A DNA stretch of 64,000 nucleotides from Lachnospira hominis (ex Liu et al. 2021). GTDB taxonomy: Bacteria; Bacillota; Clostridia; Lachnospirales; Lachnospiraceae. The translations under genes and the position numbers were made by a program. The notes below the pieces were generated by a model that had not been told where the DNA came from, searched no databases, and worked only from the letters and a program-made list of their open reading frames with translations. The stretch spans positions 1 through 64,000 of the forward strand of contig NZ_JACOPD010000009.1 of assembly GCF_014287955.1 (NCBI RefSeq). Reading direction: 5' to 3'. Shown here piece after piece: positions 17,348-26,206 of the stretch (positions are counted from its first letter, which is position 1; every line of letters begins with the position of its first letter).

Positions 17348-18667
17348 ATGAAGATAAGTGTAATTATACCTGTGTATAACACAAAAGAATATTTAAAAGA
17401 ATGTATAGATAGTATATTGAATCAAACAATAGACTTATTTGAGGTGATAATAGTAGATGATGGCTCTACAGATGGCAGTTTGGAATTAATTAATCAATAT
17501 GCTGAAAGTCACTCTAATATACGTGTAATTAGTCAAAAAAATTGTGGACCAGGTGCAGCGAGAAACATTGGACTGAAAATATCCAAAGGTGAATACATAT
17601 ATTTTATTGACTCTGATGATATTCTTGAAAAAAATGCACTCGAATATTGCTATAATTTGGCATCTAAAAATAAACTGGATATGCTTACTTTTGAAGCGGA
17701 TATATTGGGAAATATTGAAGGAGAAAATATTGAACAGTATATGTTTCATAAAAAAATAGACAGAATTGGAGAAGTGTTAAATGGAGTTGATTTTATTGAA
17801 GAAAACTATTATAAGGTTTCTTTATTGAATATTCCATTTACAATATATTTAAGAGACTTTCTTATAAAGAATACATTGTTTTTTTTAGAACAAACAATGT
17901 ATGAAGATGTGGATTTTTATCACAAAATAATTAGATGCAATCCTAAGATGGAGATAATTGATAATATATTTTATCATAGAAGATATAGACAAAATTCTAT
18001 TATGACATCTAAAGTAACAGAGACATCTATAATGAATAAAATAAATATTTATGAGAGTGTAATAACAAATAGTAGCGATAAATTGATGAAATTATATTAT
18101 ATGATAGGAATTCGAGGAATAAGAAAGGCTTTACAGGAATGTAAAAAAAATAAAATAAGCTTGGAGAAAAAATATATATATGAAATATTAAAATTTATAA
18201 AAAGTATAGACATTAATATATGTAATTTATCAATATTATTAGATATGCAATTTTGTTTTTATTATGTTGATGATAATTTGAAAAAAGAAGAGGAATATAA
18301 TAATAAAATATATACGTATATACATGATACAATTGGTAATTTACATTTGATCTCTCAATTATATGATGAGTATCAAGTGATAGGAATTTATGGAAACAGT
18401 GATGATTGTAAATTGTATCTGGATATAATTAGAAAAACATTAGGTGATTTTAAATGCAAATTTATATATATACAGACCAGAACAAATGAACTGGAAAAAA
18501 AAAATAATATTTATAATATAAAAGAGCTGAATAATATATATATGGACGCTATTATTATAGGCTCCGTTTTTTTTGAGGATCAGATAAAAGATCAGATAAA
18601 GAAATATGCAAGATTGTCAATGACAATTTATTCATTAAAGAATGATTTAGGATATTACAAGTTATAA
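17348..18667 (+). CDS. GT2-family glycosyltransferase with degenerate C-terminal Rossmann-like module
   Basis: A 439-residue protein. It opens with ISVIIPVYNTKEYLKECIDS, has IVDDGSTDGS and the metal site YFIDSDDILE, all GT2 hallmarks. The middle is lysine-, asparagine- and isoleucine-rich. The C-terminal ~100 residues (VIGIYGNSDDCKLYL and on) appear to be a diverged copy of the island's accessory module, with the GxG turn altered. The gene is extremely AT-rich even for this window and lies between the hairpin block at 16883 and a glycyl radical enzyme relic, consistent with separate acquisition. Sugar specificity is unknown. Confidence 0.82.
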   Translation: MKISVIIPVYNTKEYLKECIDSILNQTIDLFEVIIVDDGSTDGSLELINQYAESHSNIRVISQKNCGPGAARNIGLKISKGEYIYFIDSDDILEKNALEYCYNLASKNKLDMLTFEADILGNIEGENIEQYMFHKKIDRIGEVLNGVDFIEENYYKVSLLNIPFTIYLRDFLIKNTLFFLEQTMYEDVDFYHKIIRCNPKMEIIDNIFYHRRYRQNSIMTSKVTETSIMNKINIYESVITNSSDKLMKLYYMIGIRGIRKALQECKKNKISLEKKYIYEILKFIKSIDINICNLSILLDMQFCFYYVDDNLKKEEEYNNKIYTYIHDTIGNLHLISQLYDEYQVIGIYGNSDDCKLYLDIIRKTLGDFKCKFIYIQTRTNELEKKNNIYNIKELNNIYMDAIIIGSVFFEDQIKDQIKKYARLSMTIYSLKNDLGYYKL

Positions 18668-18793
18668 AGGTTGATGGATAATTGAGAGTAAAAGCATGAA
18701 GTGGATAAATAAATGAAAAAATAGGTTTTGGTACATAAAGTGCAAAGTTGTTGCTATTTGGAAACCATTAGTACCTGGCGCTATAAAAAATAG

Positions 18794-18961
18794 ATTAATG
18801 TTGTAGATAGTGAAATTTTGAAGAAAGCTCAGATAGAGCCAGACAAATATAAAAACCTTGTGGTTAGAGTATCGGGATATAGTGCTTATTTTGTTAATTT
18901 GGACAAAGAATTGCAGAATGAGATTATCATGAGAACCGAGAAAAATAAAAACAGTGTGTGA
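18794..18961 (+). pseudogene. C-terminal relic of a glycyl radical enzyme
   Basis: Reading from just after a TAG at 18791-18793 to the TGA at 18959-18961 gives 55 residues that contain NLVVRVSGYSAYFVNLDKE and then LQNEIIMRTE. This is the diagnostic glycyl radical loop of the pyruvate formate-lyase superfamily (RVxGY with the radical glycine), ending about where such enzymes normally end. The other ~750 residues are absent; upstream bases 18668-18793 hold no clear remainder. It is a fragment without a start, so it should be non-functional. Which subfamily it came from (PFL, diol dehydratase, choline lyase) cannot be told from this tail. Confidence 0.75.
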
Positions 18962-18984
18962 TATAGACTGTGTAGGAGGAAAGT

Positions 18985-20175
18985 ATGAATAAGCAGGAGA
19001 GCAAGCCACTAATAAGTATTATTACAGCAGTTTATAACAATGAAAAATACATTAGAAATGTTGCCAGAAGTGTATTAGATCAGGAATTTAAGGATATAGA
19101 GTACATAATTGTAGATGACGGCTCAACTGACAGGACACCAGCTATTATTGATGAGATTGCAAGAGAAGATGCGCGTGTAAAAGTAATTCATCAAAAAAAT
19201 CAATGGATTTTTGCAAGTTATAATAATGGTATCAAAGCAGCTTCTGGAAAATATTTTTACATTATTAATTCAGACGATAAATTTCAGGATAATATTTTGA
19301 CAAAGATTGCAGAGTATGCTATGAAATATGAACCTGATATTATATGGACTCCGGTATTAATGCATAAATGCGATGAAAATCAGCACATAATTGAGTATGA
19401 TTTTGCACATTGGATTAATTGTGTTAAGGAAAATAAATTTTATTCAACAAAAGAAGAAGTGAGAAAAGCGTGGATAAATTTCGATAGAATGAAATTATCA
19501 GCTAATCAGGCAAATCTATATAAAACAGAATTAGCATTAAAACATCCATTTAGAAATGATATTTATGGTGCAGATTATTTATTTAACATTCAAATAGCAA
19601 ATGATGTGAATAGTGTTTATGTCATGAGTGAGCCTGTATATGATTTTATGAATTATCAGTCGGATAATATGAATGCATCAATTGGTAAGTTTTATGGCTA
19701 TGAGCATGAGATGTATAATATATTTTATACAGATAATATGGAGTTGTATAAAGGATGGAATGCATGGAATCTGGATACAATGGTTTACATAACAAGAAAA
19801 CGTTTGCAAGCTCTTTCATCCGAAATAGGTATATTAAATAGCAGCAATTGTAAGCTTGATTTAGAACAAAAACTTCAAAAAGTAATGCAAGACTCAGCGG
19901 ACGAATTAATACAGGAATGCATTACATCATTAAATGCACAGGAAGAATTTGAGTGTAGGGTTTTGTCGGGCATTAAAAATATTTTGATAAATGAAAAACC
20001 GGATGAATTAAATAAATATTATTTCTTGTATGAATTGTTGGAGTCATTACTTAGATATGAAAAAACTGAGGAAGATTATCAAAAAATAAAAAATGCAATA
20101 TATCATCCGTTAAATAAGGCTCAGATTGGATTGACTTTATATAAGAAGATAAGTGATAGAAAACATTTGTTTTAG
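18985..20175 (+). CDS. GT2-family glycosyltransferase
   Basis: A 396-residue protein with GT2 signatures SIITAVYNNEKYIRNVARSV, IVDDGSTDRT and the DxD-like INSDDKF near residue 95. AGGAGG at about 18974-18979 precedes the ATG. The C-terminal half is mostly helical and not recognised. It follows the glycyl radical enzyme relic by 23 bases and leads into the accessory-module gene at 20185. Likely a sugar transferase in assembly of the surface glycan. Confidence 0.82.
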   Translation: MNKQESKPLISIITAVYNNEKYIRNVARSVLDQEFKDIEYIIVDDGSTDRTPAIIDEIAREDARVKVIHQKNQWIFASYNNGIKAASGKYFYIINSDDKFQDNILTKIAEYAMKYEPDIIWTPVLMHKCDENQHIIEYDFAHWINCVKENKFYSTKEEVRKAWINFDRMKLSANQANLYKTELALKHPFRNDIYGADYLFNIQIANDVNSVYVMSEPVYDFMNYQSDNMNASIGKFYGYEHEMYNIFYTDNMELYKGWNAWNLDTMVYITRKRLQALSSEIGILNSSNCKLDLEQKLQKVMQDSADELIQECITSLNAQEEFECRVLSGIKNILINEKPDELNKYYFLYELLESLLRYEKTEEDYQKIKNAIYHPLNKAQIGLTLYKKISDRKHLF

Positions 20176-20184
20176 GTGAGAAAA

Positions 20185-20640
20185 ATGGACGTATGTATTT
20201 ATGGTGTAGGGAGGTATGGAATATCAACCTATTATAAACTTGTAGGAAGAGACCTTAATATTATATGTTTTGGTGACAGGAATGTTCAGAAACAAGGATA
20301 TATTGTAAAAGATATAAGATGCATACCATTTGAAAAGGTGTTAGAACTTGATAAGAATAAAACAGTAATTGTTGTTGCCATAAAACAGAATAATGCTCAA
20401 CTGGTTGATATGTTTCGTGAAAAAGGCTTTAGGTATGTATGCAGCTATAATGACATTAAAGATAAGGCAGATGAGAAAATTTTATTAATAAAACGATGTC
20501 AGATTAAGAAAGAAAAAGAATATCTTGAACAAGTTATATTAACAGGAGAGATTTCTGATGAATCATGTGTCGGTGATTATATAAAGGAAATTGCTGAAGC
20601 TTTGATAAAAAGAGGAAAATATGAAAGTAGTGGAAGTTAA
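20185..20640 (+). CDS. Stand-alone Rossmann-like accessory module
   Basis: A 151-residue protein. The ATG at 20185 is preferred over an in-frame GTG at 20176 because AGGTGAG lies at 20174-20180. It starts VCIYGVGRYGISTYYKL and continues CFGDRNVQKQGYIV, then a VIVVAIKQNNAQLVDMFREKG segment: the same fold pattern (GxG turn, acidic residue after the second strand, then a GxxV stretch) that is fused to many other proteins here. It is the only free copy in the window. The 3' end overlaps the next glycosyltransferase by 20 bases. No catalytic residues are evident; it may bind a nucleotide or act as a partner subunit. Confidence 0.6.
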   Translation: MDVCIYGVGRYGISTYYKLVGRDLNIICFGDRNVQKQGYIVKDIRCIPFEKVLELDKNKTVIVVAIKQNNAQLVDMFREKGFRYVCSYNDIKDKADEKILLIKRCQIKKEKEYLEQVILTGEISDESCVGDYIKEIAEALIKRGKYESSGS

Positions 20641-21835
20641 TTATACAGATTTACCGGGACGGATATTTAATGGTTATGATTTACATTTAGAACTGAATAA
20701 AAGAGGAATATATGCAACTCAGAATGTTTTACATAAGCTTAGTAATACAGGAACGGTTTATGAAATTATTAAAGATACGTTGGTACAGATGCAGTTAGAA
20801 GAATATGAGAAAATAAATCAAATTAGCCATTTGATTTATCCCAATGCAGCTATTTTTGAAAGAATGAAAAATGTAAAAGAAGCTGATTTGATTCATTATC
20901 ATATAATTCATAACCATATGTTTTCTTTGTATGATTATGAGTTATTGATGAATAGTCATAGAAGTATATGGACGCTTCATGATCCTTGGATATTGACAGG
21001 AGATTGTATTTACCCACTAACATGTGACAAATGGAAAAGTGGGTGTGAAAACTGTATTAATACAGATGGATATGGATATGCGGCAAAGCCGGATAATACA
21101 CATTTTATGTGGGAAATGAAAAAGGAACTGTTAAAGAGTATAAATCCACATATAGTTGTATCATGTGGATTTATGAAAGAGTATATTCAAAATAGTCCGT
21201 TAACAAAGCATTTTAAACAAATTCATACAATTCCGTTTGGAGTTAAGCTGGACGATAAAGAAAAGAAAAAGGGAGAGGATAAAGATTTCTTTTCAATTGA
21301 TAAAAAAGATATAGTGATTGGTTTTCGTGCTGAAGAAGGTTCAATTAAAGGTGGAAAGTATATATGTGATGCATTAAGGAATTTGAATATAGAAGGACAT
21401 ATTACAATTATTACGGTTGGAAGTGCAAAAATGCCGGATGATATACATAGAAAGTATAATGTAATTGAATTGGGCTGGGTTAATGATGACATTTTAATGA
21501 AAAGGTTTTGGAATGTTGTTGATGTATTTATTATGCCATCACTTGCAGAATCATTTGGGTTAATGGCAATTGAAGCTATGGCACAGCGATGTTCTGTAGT
21601 CTGTTTTAAGAATACAACTGTAGAAGAGATAACAGAAGCACCTGAATGTGGGGTGGCAGCTGATTATGCCTCAGCCTCAAGTTTAAAACAAAAACTGGTG
21701 GATTTGATTCAGAACAAAGATGAAATAATTTACAGGGGTAATTTAGGAAGAAAGATTGTAGAATCAAAGTATAGATTTGATATGTATGTAGACAGGCATA
21801 TTGAGTTATATAAAAAAGTAATGATGGAGAAATAA
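20621..21835 (+). CDS. GT4-family (WcaC-like) glycosyltransferase
   Basis: A 404-residue GT-B protein. The N-terminal half has LIHYHIIHNHMFS and WTLHDPWILTGDC, a segment typical of WcaC-like transferases (HDxWxxTGxC) with extra cysteines just after it (C..KWKSGCENC). The C-terminal half has the family's donor-binding ending: FIMPSLAESFGLMAIEAMAQ, with the E(x7)E pattern. The ribosome binding site (AGAGGAAA) and the start lie inside the preceding gene, so the two are coupled. Retaining glycosyltransferase; substrate unknown. Confidence 0.85.
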   Translation: MKVVEVNYTDLPGRIFNGYDLHLELNKRGIYATQNVLHKLSNTGTVYEIIKDTLVQMQLEEYEKINQISHLIYPNAAIFERMKNVKEADLIHYHIIHNHMFSLYDYELLMNSHRSIWTLHDPWILTGDCIYPLTCDKWKSGCENCINTDGYGYAAKPDNTHFMWEMKKELLKSINPHIVVSCGFMKEYIQNSPLTKHFKQIHTIPFGVKLDDKEKKKGEDKDFFSIDKKDIVIGFRAEEGSIKGGKYICDALRNLNIEGHITIITVGSAKMPDDIHRKYNVIELGWVNDDILMKRFWNVVDVFIMPSLAESFGLMAIEAMAQRCSVVCFKNTTVEEITEAPECGVAADYASASSLKQKLVDLIQNKDEIIYRGNLGRKIVESKYRFDMYVDRHIELYKKVMMEK

Positions 21836-21837
21836 GT

Positions 21838-22689
21838 ATGAGATATTTAATATTTGGGATTAATGGAATGGCTGGTCACATGATTGGAACATACCTTATG
21901 GAGAAAAAGCATCAGGTAATAGGTGTTGCCAGACAGAAAAGCAGTGTATGTAAGACAAAAGTCTGTGATATTAGTGATAAAGGAAAAGTTAAAGGAATTC
22001 TTGAAGAAGAGTCATATGATGTGGTTATAAATTGTATCGGTAAATTAAATAAATTTGTAGATGAGAAATTATCGGAAGGAATTTATGTTAATAGTGAATT
22101 TCCACATTGGCTGGCAGAACAATTGGAGAATACGGACAAGAAATTAATACATTTAAGTACAGATTGTGTATTTGAAGGAACTAAGGGAAGCTATACAGAA
22201 AGTGATATTCCTGATGCGACATCATATTATGGAAGAAGTAAGTTGTTAGGAGAGGTTATTGATAATAAAAACCTGACATTAAGAACTTCCATTATTGGTC
22301 CGGAATTAAAGTCCAATGGAATTGGATTATATCATTGGTTTATGCAGCAGCAAGGTAAGGTTAGTGGATTTGAAAAAGCAATCTGGTCAGGAGTGACAAC
22401 ATTACAGCTGGCGAAGGTAATTGAACAAGATGCTGTTTTACAGCAGACAGGGTTGTATCATTTGTCAAATAATCAAAAAATATCAAAATATAAACTCCTT
22501 CAGTTGTTTAATCAGTATTGTAGAAAAGATAGAATTGAAATAGAGAAGAACACTTCATTTGAATGTGATAAATCAATTATTAATACAAGACAGAAGAAGT
22601 ATGAAATCCCTACATATGAAGAAATGATTTGTGATATGGGAAAATGGATGAAAGAGCATAAAGATATTTATAAAAATTATGAAGTATGA
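21838..22689 (+). CDS. RmlD/WbvR-type nucleotide-sugar 4-reductase (SDR)
   Basis: A 283-residue extended short-chain dehydrogenase of the RmlD family. INGMAGHMIGTYL is the NAD(P) loop, STDCVFEG the family segment near residue 100, and YYGRSKLLGE the YxxxK catalytic pair. RmlD itself reduces dTDP-4-keto-rhamnose, but there are no RmlA/B/C genes here; instead the next two genes encode a WecB-type 2-epimerase and a CapE/WbjB-type dehydratase. In the UDP-L-RhaNAc/UDP-L-QuiNAc route the reductase is RmlD-like (WbvR), whereas the L-FucNAc route uses the longer cupin-containing CapF/WbjC. I therefore favour the former. Two bases separate it from the preceding stop. Confidence 0.82.
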   Translation: MRYLIFGINGMAGHMIGTYLMEKKHQVIGVARQKSSVCKTKVCDISDKGKVKGILEEESYDVVINCIGKLNKFVDEKLSEGIYVNSEFPHWLAEQLENTDKKLIHLSTDCVFEGTKGSYTESDIPDATSYYGRSKLLGEVIDNKNLTLRTSIIGPELKSNGIGLYHWFMQQQGKVSGFEKAIWSGVTTLQLAKVIEQDAVLQQTGLYHLSNNQKISKYKLLQLFNQYCRKDRIEIEKNTSFECDKSIINTRQKKYEIPTYEEMICDMGKWMKEHKDIYKNYEV

Positions 22690-22703
22690 TAATGGAGGCA
22701 GGT

Positions 22704-23828
22704 ATGAAAAAGATTAAATTAATGACAATTCTTGGTACTAGACCTGAATTAATACGTTTGTCTGAAATTATAAAGTTGGCTGACAAACATTTTGAACATG
22801 TGCTTGTACATACTGGACAAAATTATGATGCAAGATTAAATGATATTTTTTATGACGATTTAAATTTACGAAGACCGGATTATTATCTTGATGTGGTAGG
22901 GGATAATCTGGGAGAAACATTAGGAAATATTATACAAAAATCTTATGAAATCATGCAGAAAGTTAAGCCGGATGCACTCCTTATTTTGGGAGATACTAAC
23001 TCTGCATTATCATCAATTGCAGCCAAAAGGCTGAAAATTCCGATTTTTCATATGGAAGCAGGAAACAGATGCTTTGATGAAAATCTTCCGGAAGAAACTA
23101 ACAGAAGAATTGTAGATCATATATCGGATGTTAACCTTCCATATACAGAACACGCCAGGAGATATCTTCTGGCAGAAGGGGTCTGCAAGCAGCACATATA
23201 TGTTACGGGCTCGCCAATGAAAGAGGTAATAAATGCACATCAGGAAGAGATTGATAAAAGTGATGTGTTATCAAGATTAGGATTGGAAAAGAAAAAATAT
23301 ATTATTTTATCAGCCCATAGAGAGGAAAATATAGATATTCTACAGAACTTTGAAAAGTTAGTAAATTCGATTAATCAATTAGCAGAAACATATAATATTC
23401 CGGTTATTTATTCTATGCATCCAAGAAGTGAGAAATATATAAAGGAAAGGAATGTTATTTTTCATGATTTTGTAAGACCAATGCCTCCATTTTGTTTTAC
23501 AGAATATAGTGCATTAATGAAGAATGCATTTTGTGTTGTATCAGATAGCGGAACGATGCCTGAAGAAGCAGCGATTGGTCATTTTCCAGCGGTATGCATA
23601 AGAACTTCGACAGAAAGACCTGAAGCTTTGGACAAGGGTGACTTTGTTATAGGCGGTATTGGAGAAAATGAGGTTTTGCAGGCCGTTGATATGGTTACTA
23701 AGATGGCAGGAGCAGGAGATTTTGGTGCAAAAGTACCGGATTATGAAGTGGATAATGTATCGTCAGTAGTTGTTCGTGTAATACAGAGTTATACCAAAAT
23801 TATAAATGAGACAGTTTGGAGAAAATAA
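22704..23828 (+). CDS. UDP-N-acetylglucosamine 2-epimerase family (WecB/WbjD/WbvD type)
   Basis: A 374-residue epimerase. The start at 22704 follows GGAGG at 22694-22698; an in-frame ATG at 22686 overlaps the previous gene and lacks such a site. Signatures: ILGTRPELIRLSEII, VHTGQNYD, GDTNSALSSIAAKR, HMEAGNRCFDENLPEE, SAHREENID, MHPRSEKY and SDSGTMPEEA. Non-hydrolysing 2-epimerases either interconvert UDP-GlcNAc and UDP-ManNAc or act as the last step of UDP-L-FucNAc/L-QuiNAc synthesis. Location between an RmlD-like reductase and a CapE-like dehydratase supports the latter role. It is followed by the next start after one base. Confidence 0.88.
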   Translation: MKKIKLMTILGTRPELIRLSEIIKLADKHFEHVLVHTGQNYDARLNDIFYDDLNLRRPDYYLDVVGDNLGETLGNIIQKSYEIMQKVKPDALLILGDTNSALSSIAAKRLKIPIFHMEAGNRCFDENLPEETNRRIVDHISDVNLPYTEHARRYLLAEGVCKQHIYVTGSPMKEVINAHQEEIDKSDVLSRLGLEKKKYIILSAHREENIDILQNFEKLVNSINQLAETYNIPVIYSMHPRSEKYIKERNVIFHDFVRPMPPFCFTEYSALMKNAFCVVSDSGTMPEEAAIGHFPAVCIRTSTERPEALDKGDFVIGGIGENEVLQAVDMVTKMAGAGDFGAKVPDYEVDNVSSVVVRVIQSYTKIINETVWRK

Positions 23829-23829
23829 A

Positions 23830-24852
23830 ATGAGCTATTTTAAAGATAAAACATTAATGATAACAGGTGGTACAGGTTCATTCGGAAATGCCGTATTAAA
23901 GCGTTTTTTAGAGACAGACATAAAAGAAATTCGTATCTTTTCAAGAGATGAAAAGAAACAGGATGATATGAGAAAAAAATATAATAATAGTAAAATTAAA
24001 TTTTATATAGGTGATGTGCGTGATATAAGAAGCGTGCAGGATGCAATGAGCGGAGTTGATTTTATATTTAGTGCAGCAGCATTAAAGCAGGTGCCGTCTT
24101 GCGAATTCTTTCCAATGGAGGCTGTAAAAACGAATGTAATAGGAACAGATAATGTTTTGACTGCTGCAATTCAGAATAACGTAGAAAAGGTTATATGTCT
24201 CTCTACTGATAAGGCTGCATATCCTATAAATGCTATGGGAATAAGTAAGGCGATGATGGAAAGAGTGTTTGTTGCAAAGTCACGTACAACAGATAATACA
24301 ATTATATGCGGAACGCGATACGGAAATGTAATGTGCTCAAGAGGTTCGGTAATTCCGTTGTTTATAGACCAGATTAAAGAAGGAAAACAGCTTACGGTTA
24401 CAGATCCGGAGATGACAAGATTTTTGATGAGTTTGGATGAAGCGGTGGATTTAGTAATGTTTGCATTTGAAAATGGAAAAGCAGGAGATATCATGGTTCA
24501 AAAAGCACCAGCATGTACAATTGGAACATTAGCACAGGCTGTTAGTGAGTTATTTGGATATAATAAACCTATTCATTATATTGGAGTACGTCATGGCGAA
24601 AAGAAATATGAGACGTTGTTGACAAAAGAGGAGGCAATTCACGCAGAGGATAAGGGAAACTTTTACCGTATCCCGGCTGATAACAGAGATCTGAATTATG
24701 AGAAGTATTTTGAAAAAGGAACAACAGAAAAGCAGTTATTGGATGAATTTACATCTGATAATACACAGATATTAAATCTTGAACAAGTAAAAGAAAAGCT
24801 GATGTCACTGGAATATGTACAGGATGAGTTAAGAATATATAAGGAGAGATAG
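23830..24852 (+). CDS. UDP-GlcNAc 4,6-dehydratase/5-epimerase (CapE/WbjB type)
   Basis: A 340-residue extended SDR of the polysaccharide biosynthesis (CapD-like) family. MITGGTGSFGNAVLKRFL is the NAD(P) loop, RIFSRDEKKQDDMR follows as in the soluble CapE/WbjB/PseB enzymes, and STDKAAYPINAMGISKAMME contains the catalytic region. There are no membrane helices, so it is not the FlaA1-type membrane form of WbpM. The start at 23830 is preferred over 23806 because of GGAG at 23818-23821. It makes a UDP-4-keto-6-deoxy-HexNAc; with its two upstream neighbours it should yield an L-configured 6-deoxy-HexNAc. PseB of pseudaminic acid synthesis is an alternative, but no PseC/H/G/I genes are present. Confidence 0.88.
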   Translation: MSYFKDKTLMITGGTGSFGNAVLKRFLETDIKEIRIFSRDEKKQDDMRKKYNNSKIKFYIGDVRDIRSVQDAMSGVDFIFSAAALKQVPSCEFFPMEAVKTNVIGTDNVLTAAIQNNVEKVICLSTDKAAYPINAMGISKAMMERVFVAKSRTTDNTIICGTRYGNVMCSRGSVIPLFIDQIKEGKQLTVTDPEMTRFLMSLDEAVDLVMFAFENGKAGDIMVQKAPACTIGTLAQAVSELFGYNKPIHYIGVRHGEKKYETLLTKEEAIHAEDKGNFYRIPADNRDLNYEKYFEKGTTEKQLLDEFTSDNTQILNLEQVKEKLMSLEYVQDELRIYKER

Positions 24853-24855
24853 AAG

Positions 24856-26178
24856 ATGCAGGATAGAAAACCATTAGTATCTGTTATCATGCCATCTTTA
24901 AATGTTGTAAAATACATTGATGAATGTATACAGAGCGTTCTTAATCAGTCATTAAAAGAAATAGAAATTATTTGTGTGGATGCAGGTTCAACAGATGGAA
25001 CTTATGAACGTCTAAAGGAATACGAAACAAATGATTCAAGGGTACGTGTGATACTAAGTGATAAGAGAAGTTATGGTTATCAGGTAAATCTTGGAATAAA
25101 GGAATCAAATGCAAAGTACATAGGAATTGTTGAAACAGATGACTATGTTGATGAAAATATGTTTGATATATTATACAATCGTGCAGAAGATAATAATTTG
25201 GATTTCGTAAAGGCTGATTTCACATTTTTATATGATTTTGATGGATATTATTTATATAAGCCTGCAAAATTATTTGATGAAAATACAAATAAATTTTACA
25301 ATAAAGTTATACAACCATTAGATTGTACATATTTATATTTTCATGATTTTAATGTATGGAAAGGAATTTACAATCGTGAATTCCTTATAGAGAACGATGT
25401 TATGTTTAATGAATCTGCTGGAGCGTCATTTCAGGATATAGGATTTCAGCAGCTGCTGTTATATTATGCAAAGCGATGCATGTATATACCGGAAAAATTG
25501 TACTATTATCGATTCGGGCACATGACAAATTCTTCAGTAAGTCCAAAGATTTTACAGTTTGTAAAGCAGGAATTTGAGCATTTGTTGGACAATAAATTAA
25601 ATGGAATGACAGGAAGAAAGATTGAACTGATATATCAGAAGATGGGATTGGATTTGTGGTCACAGTATAATGTATTGATTGATTTAAATGGTTCAGGTGT
25701 AAAAAAGGAAGATGTTGATCAATGTTATCAATGGATAAAACAAAAACTATTTATAGCTTTGAACAATGGAATTGTAAAATCAATTGATATGAATCAGACT
25801 ACATGGAAACAGATTACTTTTTTGCTGGACGATAAGGAAGCATATACTGATAAATATCTTGCAATGATACAGGCGAAAACAGATAGAATAAAAAGCAAAT
25901 TAGGAAAAATAAATGTGATATGGGGGTGCGGTGTATATGGAATGGAAGCACTTAATTTTTGCAAAAAGTATGGATATGACTGTATTGCCTTGATTGATAA
26001 TAACAGTAAATTATGGGGGCGAAAAATAAGTGGAATAGAAGTAAAAGCACCTGTTGATATTATTAATAAAAAACTAGATGTTAAATATGTGGTTGCCAAT
26101 AAATTGCATTCAGAAGAAATAGAAATGCAGTTGAAGAAAAATGGTGTGCCAGATAAAAGTATTGTCATTTGGAAGTAA
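24856..26178 (+). CDS. GT2-family glycosyltransferase with C-terminal Rossmann-like module
   Basis: A 440-residue protein. SVIMPSLNVVKYIDECIQSV, CVDAGSTDGT and the metal site VETDDYVD mark a GT-A/GT2 domain in the first ~230 residues. Residues ~350-440 are the accessory module: INVIWGCGVYGMEALNF, then ALIDNNSKLWG and a GIEVKAP turn, one of the clearest copies. The start follows GGAGAG by six bases and lies three bases after the dehydratase stop. Probably transfers the sugar made by the preceding three enzymes, a guess from position only. Confidence 0.85.
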   Translation: MQDRKPLVSVIMPSLNVVKYIDECIQSVLNQSLKEIEIICVDAGSTDGTYERLKEYETNDSRVRVILSDKRSYGYQVNLGIKESNAKYIGIVETDDYVDENMFDILYNRAEDNNLDFVKADFTFLYDFDGYYLYKPAKLFDENTNKFYNKVIQPLDCTYLYFHDFNVWKGIYNREFLIENDVMFNESAGASFQDIGFQQLLLYYAKRCMYIPEKLYYYRFGHMTNSSVSPKILQFVKQEFEHLLDNKLNGMTGRKIELIYQKMGLDLWSQYNVLIDLNGSGVKKEDVDQCYQWIKQKLFIALNNGIVKSIDMNQTTWKQITFLLDDKEAYTDKYLAMIQAKTDRIKSKLGKINVIWGCGVYGMEALNFCKKYGYDCIALIDNNSKLWGRKISGIEVKAPVDIINKKLDVKYVVANKLHSEEIEMQLKKNGVPDKSIVIWK

Positions 26179-26206
26179 TGAATTAATAAGCTGGAGAATG
26201 TGTAGT

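Noticed and set aside
21838..24852. Pseudaminic or legionaminic acid pathway, common on flagella
   Set aside because: The dehydratase and epimerase could fit, but PseC/H/G/I/F or Leg genes and a Maf motility-associated glycosyltransferase are absent from the window.
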